Under the pieces are notes generated by a model that saw only the letters and a list, made by a program, of their open reading frames with translations, ran no database searches and had not been told where the DNA came from. A program made the translations under genes and the position numbers. From Norana najaformis (Eukaryota > Annelida > Clitellata > Crassiclitellata > Hormogastridae), in assembly GCA_964023275.1 (NCBI GenBank), contig OZ029917.1:20991988-21055987 (forward strand): a stretch of 64,000 bases of DNA, written 5' to 3'. The first letter of the stretch is position 1; every line of letters begins with the position of its first letter. Of this stretch, positions 10,528 through 20,559 are shown piece by piece.

Positions 10528-10605
10528 CTGATTCGTCTCCTGCTTCTAGGTCGTCGATGTCATAGGCTCCCTCATAGTCGTAACCATGGTCACCCTCCGT
10601 TTGAG
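10528..10605 (-). CDS. Exon 2: acidic Tyr-rich linker between signal peptide and Ig1
   Basis: A 78-nt exon bounded by a good acceptor (TTCAACTTAACATTTCAG|CT) and a donor (GAATCAG|GTCAGG). It begins and ends in phase 1, so it fits both exon 1 and exon 3 without changing frame and could be a cassette exon. It encodes 25 full codons: QTEGDHGYDYEG followed by AYDIDDLEAGDES. About 40% of residues are Asp or Glu and there are no Lys or Arg. Three Tyr (YDYEGAY) sit among acidic residues, the usual setting for tyrosylprotein sulfation in the Golgi; sulfation itself is inference. A second possible donor 5 nt downstream (GGTCAG|GTATAT) looks stronger but would break the frame into exon 3. I recognise no domain. 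The call depends on phase matching with its neighbours on both sides. Confidence 0.74.
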
Positions 10606-10736
10606 CTGAAATGTTAAGTTGAAATCTACTGGATAGTAGAAACTTTTTGTGGTTGAGATTCCCAAGCCCCCCAAGGCTTGCAGGCTCAAGAAGAGACACA
10701 GAGTGTCTAGTGCGCGCTCGCATTTGAAATTTCCAC

Positions 10737-10914
10737 GAGTCATCTGGTTATTGTTGATTTCCTTCTAGACACGCGGATCACGTGCTGGTTGGCACCAATC
10801 GAACACGAGGTGAGGGAGGTGAGATTGGCTGGCAGAGCCCTGCGTGCAGGTGATCTGACATCAGCAGTAATTATTAACGACGCATATCTTATCATGTGGG
10901 CGCTCGCGCGACTT
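10737..10914 (+). repeat. LTR-like repeat, copy 1 (plus orientation)
   Basis: Shares ordered blocks with the reverse complement of 13914-14105: GAGTCA-C--GGTTATTG, CGCGGATCACGTGCT, CCCTGCGTGCAGG, CTGAC-TCAGCAGT-ATT, a CGACGC-AT block and GCGCTC-CGCG. A CRE/AP-1-like TGACATCA lies at 10856-10863, and a CATATAAGCG TATA-like box follows at 10968, as in LTR promoters. The LTR identity is inferred; repeat homology is seen. Confidence 0.6.
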
Positions 10915-10919
10915 ACATA

Positions 10920-12600
10920 ATGGAGAGTTAGCGCAATATTGGTCTGTTATCCTGGCGGGAAAGTACCCATATAAGCGAGTGCGAAGGTTTGTAGCAGAGA
11001 GGGTTACTAGCACTGTTCTGTTGTGCCCCGGTTGATAGTCTGAATTTAAAATGTTGATAGATTCGTGAGTTTAAAAACTGTGAAGAATCAAGGACTGTTG
11101 TGAATCAGCTGTTTGTTTTAATTATAGTCTTCAAAGTCAAAGACAGTGTCTCTACTCTATATTTGACGTTGAATTTTACGAAAGGATAATGAAAAATTCA
11201 GTTTTAATGGTTTTAGGAAGACATTTTAGGAAGATATTTTGTAAGCCTAAGGTATTTAGAAGAGAGTGCGAAATTAAATAAGAGGTCAGAACCATCAAAG
11301 AAAAAACAAATAAGTGAAACTTTAATAATAAGTCTACAGCGTTCGACTTGATTTAATTACGACTGGACCAATTGGCGAGGTTAAAGAATGACGAAAAAGA
11401 CCCAGAATTCAGCCTTCAAGAACTGCATCAGAAGGCAAAGGAAGAGACTGAGACGATTTACTGTTGATACCCTAACAGAGGAAGAATACACGATGTATAC
11501 GCGATCTTGTTAAAATAAGTTCATATTGGCATTTGCCATTATGGCAAAAATATGAGCCTGCTTGATGCATCTGAGCGGCTCAAATTTGGGGTTGCGACCT
11601 TACACCCCGTAAACCCTCGCCTGTGTTGTGCAGTCTGTGTTGCAATAAAGCCGTCAGCGGAGTCTGCAATAAGGCAGCTCATAACGCAGACAGATTCGTA
11701 ATGGTCATTCTCTGTGGACCAGCCTCATAGGGATTTAACTGGCAGTGAGCTCAACAGACGTCGTGTTGGGTCATCCCAGTAGCACGGCTTAATAAGAACA
11801 TCAGCAGAACATTGCACAGGTTTAGCAACGACATGAATGAGCACTGCACCAACCGAACATAATATTAACAATCATTTTGACAGAAGGGAGGAGATGGACA
11901 GCACTAATAACAATACCGCTTAGTAACTGCGACTTATAACACCAGTGATAACAGTAAGTATGATGACACGTGCTGAAGAGAACCTTGACCCTCTGACAGG
12001 TCATTTTGACCCCATTAATGCCATATCATTACACAAGGAAAGGCAGACATTGGCCTCCTTTTAAAGTTTTGAGAGCCAGAGATTTTTTAACCCCACTCAA
12101 ATATTCCAATTTAGCCGCATAAAAATAATGGTACAAGGTTAAGTGGACACGAGTTTTAAACAGCCGCTTAGATGCTAACCTGCCGCTTTTTAGATCAGTA
12201 TTTGGTATATCTGCACATAGGTTCAGCTAAGGAAGTATATAAATACTGTAAGCATGTGTGCATTACAATTGTGTCAGCAGAAGAGGCTAGGAGACAAAGG
12301 AGTTCTATCAGTCACCTGCTAGAATTGCATTAGAGGTCACGTTTCAATTAAAAGTTTCAAGTGATATGGTCAACGATAATATCGTAATAGTGGTTATACA
12401 GGCATTATCAAGAACACAGTGAAAGAAAAGGCCAGACGGCCAAGGTCACTCATCGCAGACCTGGGGCTTGACATTGTATGTATAACCATTATCATCTAGG
12501 CCTCCGAGAGATTCAGTTTCGATGCGAAAATAGTCGTAGCCTTCAGGACCCAAGGGGTCAGATATTCAGCTGCTGGCAATAATCAGGTCTAAATTTTGTG
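10920..12600. other. Stretch without a supported gene, possibly retroelement interior
   Basis: AT-rich, many stop codons in all frames. It lies between the two inverted LTR-like copies, but no gag or pol motif could be read here. Confidence 0.45.
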
Positions 12601-12624
12601 CACAAGACCGCCATGAATTGAACA

Positions 12625-12900
12625 TAAAACCATCATAAATTAAGATAAAGGGTTTGACCACCCTTCATTTGGCACGTGTCCACACAAATTAAGTGAACTG
12701 CCAATATTTATTAATTGCATGGTCAACATCAATTAAGTGCTTAAATGCCATTAATTAAGCAATTTACCGTCATTAGTTAAGTACGTTGATATGCGTAAGT
12801 CAACAGACGTGCAAAATGAATTAAATGTTCATAATCCCGAGTCATCAAGACCAGGACCAAGACATTGTGTGCATAGCTGCCATCAATTCAGTGACCGACA
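12625..12900. repeat. Degenerate 22-bp periodic CAT-AATTAAGT repeat
   Basis: Cutting from 12681 in steps of 22 gives aligned units: CACAAATTAAGTGAAC, TATTTATTAATTGCAT, CATCAATTAAGTGCTT, CATTAATTAAGCAATT and CATTAGTTAAGTACGT. Less clear copies follow at +6 and +9 units and one precedes the block. Not coding. Confidence 0.6.
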
Positions 12901-13399
12901 TCATCATGTGCATAGACATCTATAAGTACATGACATTAACTAAGCATATAGCTGTCGAAGACCTTTCGAAGTTGTCAGTGATCGGGTTTCGAACCGTCGA
13001 CATTACCAGGTGATCAGCGGGGTGGGATGAGTTTATCCCCGGGTCACGAAAAGATTGGTAACGACAATTCAACGGAAGAATCCGACACTGGTAAACGATT
13101 TCAGTTTACGACGAAAGCGCAGTGATTGAAGACTGAGGTTCGAACTTCGACAAACAACTACAGTGGCATGTGAGAGCTAAGTTTTACAGAATTCAAGTTC
13201 GTTTTGTGAGCATCGTTCGATTGGAGTTATCGAAAGACCCATTCGTCGATAACAGGGAGGACATTCGTAGCGGAAGTCAACATCGATGTGGAGCAGCCGA
13301 AGAAGAAAAGATCCGTACGGAAGACAAGTTAAAATACATGTACTGTATAATACGAGTATTTTAGTATTTATCATTTGCACTGAAGTTTTCTTTTCTCGT

Positions 13400-13411
13400 G
13401 GGGGGGGGGGG
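13400..13411. repeat. G12 homopolymer
   Basis: Twelve consecutive G; length may be unreliable in any assembly. Confidence 0.9.
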
Positions 13412-13429
13412 TAAAGAATTGATTTGCTA

Positions 13430-13830
13430 ACGTTACAAAAATTATCGTTTTCGAAAGGTTATTCCAGGAAGTAAGTAAGATTAAACGAGTGGCGGTAGAA
13501 AAACAGGCCGAAATTGAGAAACTGGGTACAAAGAGGATTAGGCAGGTCCTAATTAAGCATAGCTAGTAGGCTGAGCAAATAAAAGAATGGAGTCGAGAGG
13601 AATTATTAGATGGATTGGTGAAAGAATGGATGATTGAGAAAGCAGCAGAAGTAGGCATCGCGGCAAAATCCTACAGGAAGCCGGTAGAGAAACCTCTTGC
13701 ACCGTCAACAATAGAAGGTATAAAGTAAATGATGGAATTCCAATGACAAGAGGCTGAGAGAAGAAGAAAAGAAAGACCAGAGTAAATGGAAATTTAGAGA
13801 TAACAAATGGAAATTCAAATGTTTCAGATT
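13430..13830 (+). pseudogene. Possible LTR-retrotransposon gag N-terminal relic
   Basis: One frame with scattered stops reads EKQAEIEKLGTKRIRQVLIK, then QIKEWSREELLDGLVKEWMI, EKAAEVGIAAKSYRKPVEKP and QEAERRRKERPE. The helical 'E-E-L-...-E-K-A' followed by Met/Gln/Arg/Glu-rich sequence resembles the N-terminus of Mag/Gypsy-like Gag proteins. It lies next to the minus-oriented LTR-like copy. The family call is tentative and no zinc knuckle or pol was found. Confidence 0.35.
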
Positions 13831-13913
13831 GGTTTAAACCGGACTCCCGCTACTCCGCATTCGTGGGTTTTTCCAAAACCCTGCCGACTCATCACAAAAT
13901 TGCCTTGACATTT

Positions 13914-14105
13914 TCCCGCGAGAGCGCTCAGGTAATATAATGCGCGTCGAAAAGAATCACTGCTGACGTCAGTCGGCCTGCACGCAGGGCGCCCGTCAAT
14001 CACACCACTCCATCTCATGCTCGACGTGATGCATTTAGGCGCAGCCACCAACCACAAGCACGTGATCCGCGCGTGCTCAAACAAATCAATAACCTGGTGA
14101 CTCAT
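13914..14105 (-). repeat. LTR-like repeat, copy 2 (minus orientation)
   Basis: Reverse-complement homologue of 10737-10914. It carries a perfect CRE (TGACGTCA) at 13964-13971 and a CACGTGATCCGCG block. The inverted orientation means the two are separate insertions or the product of a rearrangement, not the two ends of one LTR element. Confidence 0.6.
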
Positions 14106-14229
14106 AAAAATTTTCTATAGAAAAGCTTGCTAAAACTTGCTGACTAAGCAGCGTAATTGTACGTTCACAATGGCCATAATTTGACATACAGTGAGACTTA
14201 TAAATAGTCTTTTAGTGTCTCCCGACAAT

Positions 14230-14960
14230 TATAACTGCCTTTACCATCGCTACCTCTATTGTTTACTCCAAGCTTGACTACTGTAATTCCCTCTTTCTTA
14301 AGCGTCTTTAACGGATCAAAATTTCACTTGGCTAAGCTGTCACCAGAATACCAAACCATCAGCGTATCATTCCTGTTCTTAAAGCACTCCACTGGCTGAA
14401 AATCCCAGAATGCATTAATTTCAATGTTCTTTCTCCGAATTAAAACTAATTTCTATGCTCCCAACCTACTATCTTCGCAAACTCATTACCGTCCAATCAC
14501 CCCGCTCTATCCGTTCGTCCTCTCTTGCCTGCCACCCAGTAAACAGCTCATCTAAAAATTTTTAACCGATCCACATACCACACTGCACATCGATTCTGGA
14601 ACGGTCTTCCTCCTGAATTTCGCACATTCGTTCACCCACCATCATCTGTCTCAAGCTCCTCTATCTATTACTCCTCACGCTTTCCATTCAAAAGTAAAGT
14701 CCCACCTTTTCAAGAAATCTTACCCTGATCCATCCAATCCACCTCCTTCCCTCTTCTTTCAACCTAAATACAACCCACCGTAACAGCTCATCTGTCTCCT
14801 CTCTCTGGTCTTCAAGCAAAGGGACTTTGTTCTTCACATCGTATCTTTGGACAACCCCTCGGATTTGACGCAGTGCTCATTAATAAGCTGCTGTCCTGCG
14901 CTTAGCTTTAAAGAAGCGCTTTAGAAATTATTGAGATTACAATTAGGATTAGGATTACGA
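14230..14960 (+). pseudogene. CR1/L2-like LINE 3' end
   Basis: Frames give IVYSKLDYCNSLFLK, then IPVLKALHWLKIPECI and RFWNGLPPEFR, the C-terminal motifs of CR1/L2-type ORF2 (S-x-L-D-Y-C-N-S-L, L-H-W-L-P-V, W-N-S-L-P). Many stops are present. The 3' end runs into AGCGCTTTAGAAATTATTGA and an (ATTAGG)-like tail, as in related copies here. Confidence 0.78.
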
Positions 14961-14969
14961 TTATAACTA

Positions 14970-17380
14970 ATCATTTAACGCCTCATCATTTCCCCTCTTA
15001 GCGATTCCTGCCAGTGAAGACATATTATTAACTCTTTAGCGCTAACCGTCAATCGTTACTTAACTTTACTGACCATTAAGCAGACGACATCCGAGAACGA
15101 AAACAACGAAGCAGACGATCCAGAAAGACGTTGACCGGTCGCCCATAAACCGAACTGCCGGACATATGACCATGGCGTCGTCTTAACACCACATATGCCT
15201 ATCTCTTATCTTATCTTATCTATTCACTTCCTTCGATAACAAATAGATATATGGTCGTGCAGTGAATATATTAGAGCGTGCGCTCTGCGATGGAGATTCA
15301 ATCGCAGACGACTCAGATCATAATCGTCGTCTGCTTGAAAGCGCGGGCTTTCGACCGTCTGCTCGACGGCGCTCGACCGACGTCTGCGAACGTCATCGTC
15401 GTCAACGGCGGTAGGTGGCGCTTCAGTCGGCGCCAGCGCCATCTAGCGTCAAGAGAGCAATCTGGGTAGACGCACACAACAGAACAACCTATGAAGAGGA
15501 TCTACTACTACACGCGCACGGACATATATTATATATATATATATAAGTATATACATACCTACACTAAGTTAAACATACTGTATACATATCACAATCAGAT
15601 TATTGCTATTAGCGGTTATTTGTACGTGTGCAAATAATATACATATACGCCTTTATATACATTGTATGCATATATATACACATATAATTACGAGGGCCAT
15701 GTGGTGCGCAAAGAGATTATTAGCGCTGTGTAGCGTAACACGCACGCAGACCACGTGTAAGTCTGTAAGCTCCTTATAGCATGTTATGCCTCTACGCGAA
15801 GGGACGATCAGTGGATGCCGTCGAGGGTCTCGTCGGCTGCCAGTCAAATGCCCGACGGCGCTTAATTGCGTGTCGCCGTCCCCCAATCTGTATACAATAC
15901 AAATATATATATATATATATTTATATATATACATATATGCATGCATATGTATATCTAGTTGTAGTTTCTCTGGGGATATGGCAGAATATATCAGTAATAG
16001 GTTAAAATGATTTATTTCCTGAGCTATTTACAAGCGTAACTTGAATCATATAGAAAGAAGACGTCGACCTCAGGCGGCGATAAATCCAGCGAACCGCCTC
16101 TCAAGAAGAAAACACACAACGTCCACCAAGAGACGGTGGCGAAAAACACTCAAGAGACAACCAAACCGGCAAAACGGCTCAGAAGAACCAAACAAGTCAT
16201 CCACGCGCGGACTCTTAATTAAACTGGACTACTCGAAAAAAGTGGGTAGAAAAACAGTCACACAGGCCCAAAAGAAAAATTAAGTCTGAGCTAAGTAGTA
16301 GCAGTTCCAATGTTTAACGACATCTTATGCATTAAAGGCCGTTGGGATCAGATAAGGATAACACTAAAATAAACAGCTCCCTAGTGCTTAGGATGTCTCG
16401 ACCAATTTCTCGTCGAATGAGGTTGCATCTGCAGTTTGGCCATGAATATATATATATATAATATATATATATGTATGTATGCATATAATCCTGACTATCA
16501 GCAGCATGCTGGTGAGTAGCAATTCACAGGGAGGAAAGAACTTGAAGATATAGATGAAACCATTTCTTAGAAGATCAGGTGTTGGAGGATCCTTTGGCTG
16601 AGGCGCAGACACGATCATGTGCACAGCAGTCCAAAAGCAAGTTGCTCGCGAATCCAGGTGGCCCGATCTGGTTTTTCTCGGATGGTTATCCATAATGTAC
16701 AATTCTCTGTACGGTTCGATCTGAACACAGCCAATTTTATTAAATTTTAAATTAAATTTTTGTATGTTCTGTCCGCTCTTGGTGCTAATTTTTGGATATG
16801 CATGGGGACTTACGATTGTGGTCAGGTCAGCTGTTAATTTGTGGAAGACGTTAGCTCTCAGCTGCAAGATCTTCGGTCAGCTTGGTGTTAATGCTTAACG
16901 GACACAACAATTCGACACTGGCAGATTTTACCCTGGTCCACGTACTCTACTGCAAAAAAAATTCACGAGCATCTGAACCTCTTTTTAGTTTTGAAAATAC
17001 TTCTGAGAAGTTTTTTGTCATTCGTCTTTGCGGCTTCCTTAGCTTTTTCTGTCTAATTTCACAATTTTCTGTTCTTTTGCCCATTTTTCTAGCCACTTTT
17101 GTTTTCCTATTTTCTTTCTTTAATTTGTCTTTGCCAGTATTATTATTGCCGCTTTTTACTTCGCCATTTCTGCGGGCAATCCTCGCTAAAACCGTTTTGG
17201 GGGCTATTCAGTAGTGTCCATCTACATCAAGTGAGGGCCAGAGGACCATGATCGTATCGACTCCCTTGGACCTGCCCTTGAGTTCAGCCCAGGGACGCTA
17301 AATGCCCATCAACTGTCAGCCATGAAAGGGATGTTGCTTGTTGATCTCTGTGTGTCTGCGAGAGACTACCAGTGGAAAAC
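14970..17380. other. Stretch without a supported gene
   Basis: Contains AT microsatellites at 15527-15552, 15899-15945 and 16446-16485. Open frames at 16041-16283 (Arg/Lys-rich, plus) and 16388-16867 (159 codons, minus) have no recognisable domain; the latter spans an AT microsatellite, which argues against a gene. Confidence 0.5.
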
Positions 17381-17390
17381 CTCTCCAGCC

Positions 17391-17470
17391 TCGCAATTTT
17401 CAAACATACGCCTCTATGTGTATAAAATAATCGCAATTTTCAAACATACGCCTCTATGTGTATAAAATAA
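17391..17470. repeat. Perfect 40-bp tandem duplication
   Basis: TCGCAATTTTCAAACATACG plus CCTCTATGTGTATAAAATAA occurs twice with no mismatch. Confidence 0.97.
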
Positions 17471-18343
17471 TACGCTGTTGCACCTAGAATGAAGGACTGT
17501 ACCATATAGAAGAAGATGTATTTGATACGATTACAAAACGCATACACGGTTAGAATTTAGGGACCAATGTATACATGTAAATACATAAATATATGAATAT
17601 ATACTCACATATTACATTGCAATTTTACGCATATAATAGGCTGACTAATCTTTAATATACATAACTTGTCAATATGAGTATATTTTTGTACACTGTGTTG
17701 TGTATATAAGCCGATCAGAAATCAGCCATATATATATTAACAATTGGATATATATTTATAATTTATAATTTATGTATACATAATATATATATATACTGTA
17801 TGTTCGCTCTAATTTTTTTCGCAGTGAGCGCATTGCAATGGTCTGTAACCCGTGCGCAGTAACAGTTGGGGCCTGCACTTATTGCATACAGTCCATAGAA
17901 GGTTGCACACCTATTAGGACTAAACTAAAAACCTATGAAATCGCACTGTATAAACTGTAAACGACTAAATACAAGTTGATATAAGTAGCCTTTATGTGCA
18001 CGTGACAACATTATATAAGATGATTGCATAGCCTACACGTTTCAAAATAGATCATGACTCGAACAAATTTAATTGACGGGCATGCACTACTAAATATAAC
18101 TAAACATAGCCCTAAATCGATTCACAACATTACTTTCTACGATTGCTTTTGCGAGCGTACACATGATTCAGGTTGTTTCCTAAACAATGACGCACGTCTG
18201 TTGGACTATAAAAGGATATAAAATCCTTGTATAGACTATAAAAAAGGCAAAAGGCAGAAATTAAAGTTAGATTTTCTCGCTTCTGTCTTTGTGCGATTCC
18301 CAACGAGCATATCCGCGATCCAGGTCAGTTGTTTGAACGGAAT

Positions 18344-20545
18344 TTAAAAAGTCTTAATTCTTATCAGACAGTCCAGATGGTCAACCTGAAGTCGATAACG
18401 CATTTTTGTCTTCGCTGCGTTCATAAGGCTGAAGCTGCGCTCACACACCACACTAGATGTCGGGAAAGTGACACATATATCGATGAGATACGCTAACTCA
18501 CCGAGTTCTTCATTTTCAAGGATATAGGACACTACATCGTCAAATGTTTTGAACGTTCCTGCCTTAAATTTTTCTATTGCAATATATTTAAAATCGCGAT
18601 ACTGTTTGCCAACCTGCCTTTTGTATTCGTCGTCAGTTTTGTCAAGGAGTTTACACTGGCAATCTGGCAATCTCAATTTGCCCATCGTCATAGCTTTCTG
18701 TGCCTCCCAACATGCGTAGCTCAAACACTTTTCATTCTAATAATTCCTCTTCTGCGTCGAAAATCTGCAGTACAAATGGTTTTCAGACTCTCTCAATGAA
18801 TCGTACAACAGCAGCTGTGTCAACGTTTCATATTTGCTTAGCAGCTCTTTAACATCATCACTCCAGTATACGAATTCTCCGAGATATTGTGAGCGTGACT
18901 TAGTAATTTTCGCTTTCTTGACTGATGCGCTTCGACCGTCGTTAAACATCTCTTCTGAAAACTTTTACAAAGGGCAGCTAACTCCTCAAGAACGGTGTTA
19001 AGAACAGTTAGTGCAATACGATACTGAGGATCTGTTAGCTGCTTCAAACAATATTTGTACACAGGGTCGTTGTTTTCATTCATCTGTTCTTTACAATACT
19101 TATGCAGTACGCTGTAATTTCTCATCATTTCACTGATCGCGAAGTAGCCGGAAAGCCGACGAAATTCGTTCAATGACCTAAATGCAACAACATCGCTTTC
19201 TGTAACGTTTGCCAGCTCTATAACTTCCGCTTGTTTTATAGTAGACTTGCTAAACAGTGTATATACAGTTCGTAACAGAGTATCTATGTCTTTCATTAGC
19301 GATACGTTTTTCCATGCATCATCTATGCCGAGTTCCTCTCTGTGTTCAGCAAAGTATTGCTCTAATAAGTGTGGAATTTCTCGACGAAGTAGGGTTGTGA
19401 CCACTGGCGTAGCTAGCCTTCCGAGGGCCCTTGTGCAAACTGAACTTGGGCTATTTTGCTTTAAGTAATTGAGCAACCGGACCTTGACCGCTTGGGGGCC
19501 CAAGCGGCCCCTGGCCTCTTGGGCCCTTGTGCTTTGCACAACCTGCACAACCTATTGCTACGCCCCTGGTTGTGACGGTTGTGTTTGCCCAGCATAACTG
19601 AAGCTCCGTCGGATGTAAACATCGCCATTTTTCTGTAAATCTAGGTCATTGTCTTTGTAGAACTCCTTAATGCCCATCGTTATAGCTGTACTGTCACACC
19701 ACACACTTGTAGCTGAAGAATTCCGACGAAAACTGTTTTATAAATTGTGCTACATGCTGGACGAAATTTGAATCAACATTTTTTCACTGACACATCAGTG
19801 CTTTCGTCCGCTATATCAAAGTGTGAAATTGTGCACTTCATTTCATTCAAAACTTTTACTCTGACAACCATGTTTATGGATTCCACAAATTCGAAGGCAT
19901 AATTTCTGCTGCGCCAGCTATCATGTAAATTAATGTATTTTGCCATGTGATCATTAACTTCTTGAACAGATAGCAAGTATAACGTTATCAATCAAAACTT
20001 TCACCTGTTCTGGCTTTGATGTCTTCCGCTGCAGTAACTCCAGCCTCACTTCTCTTTCGCTGGTTGATTCCTTGAACATCTTCAAAATGCCTCCTTTGTC
20101 TATATTCCAGAGTTTTGTAACGGGATCGACATGAGTTTGCGTGTCAGATATCGCTTTAAATAATCCAACTTCCATTCGTCCCATCGCTTACCAGTAGCGA
20201 AATCTCCGTGAGCGTTGGCTTTCGCGCATATATCGCAAATAACATGTCGGAATTTAAAAACTTCCTTTAACATAACGGTTTGCTTAGTACTCAGTGATAG
20301 CAGTTCGGTCTAAACATATTCGTTAATCCACTCTGTCTTAAAGCGTTCACACGTTCTTTTTCTAGCCGAAAAAAGCCGCTGTCGGATAATTTTCGTTCTG
20401 ACATATTTTTTAATCGCACACGAATGAATATGTAGTGAAAGCTTGTAGACCAGATTTCTCCAGTGAATTGCACTTGTAGAGCTGTCCAGTCAAGGATACT
20501 AGGTTGCAGATGCAAACTGGCTAATAGCGACTGTATTATGAACAA
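18344..20545 (-). pseudogene. Degenerate hAT-family transposase (ZNF862/KIAA1586-like type)
   Basis: Blocks in order on the minus strand: an N-terminus MSERKLSDSGFFRLEKER (from about 20410), a middle block VGLFKAISDTQTHVDP, FDIADESTDVSVKK (first catalytic Asp region, near 19790), FTSDGASVMLGKHN (second Asp region, near 19600), LLRREIPHLLEQYFAEHREE, and the C-terminal dimerisation region VTFPTSSVVCERSFSLMNAA with KMRYRLQVDHLDCLI ending at 18344. The frame is broken at least five times, and a 167-bp MITE sits just after the GKHN motif, so no active enzyme is encoded. I could not find the terminal inverted repeats of the parent element. Such proteins cut and paste DNA with 8-bp target duplications; the short hAT elements nearby could have been mobilised by relatives of it, which is inference. 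Confidence 0.88.
19402..19568. mobile_element. 167-bp hAT MITE inserted in the hAT transposase
   Basis: The left end CACTGGCGTAGCTAG and the reverse complement of the right end, CAGGGGCGTAGCAATAG, form imperfect inverted repeats sharing the GGCGTAGC core. The flanks are exact 8-bp direct repeats GTTGTGAC (19394-19401 and 19569-19576). No coding capacity. CAG-GGCGTAGC termini with an 8-bp duplication are standard for hAT MITEs. Confidence 0.9.
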
Positions 20546-20559
20546 GAAAGACTACTTTC

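Noticed and set aside
16388-16867. 159-codon minus-strand frame
   Set aside because: It runs through an AT microsatellite encoding YIYIIYIYI, and no family motif or splice context was recognised.
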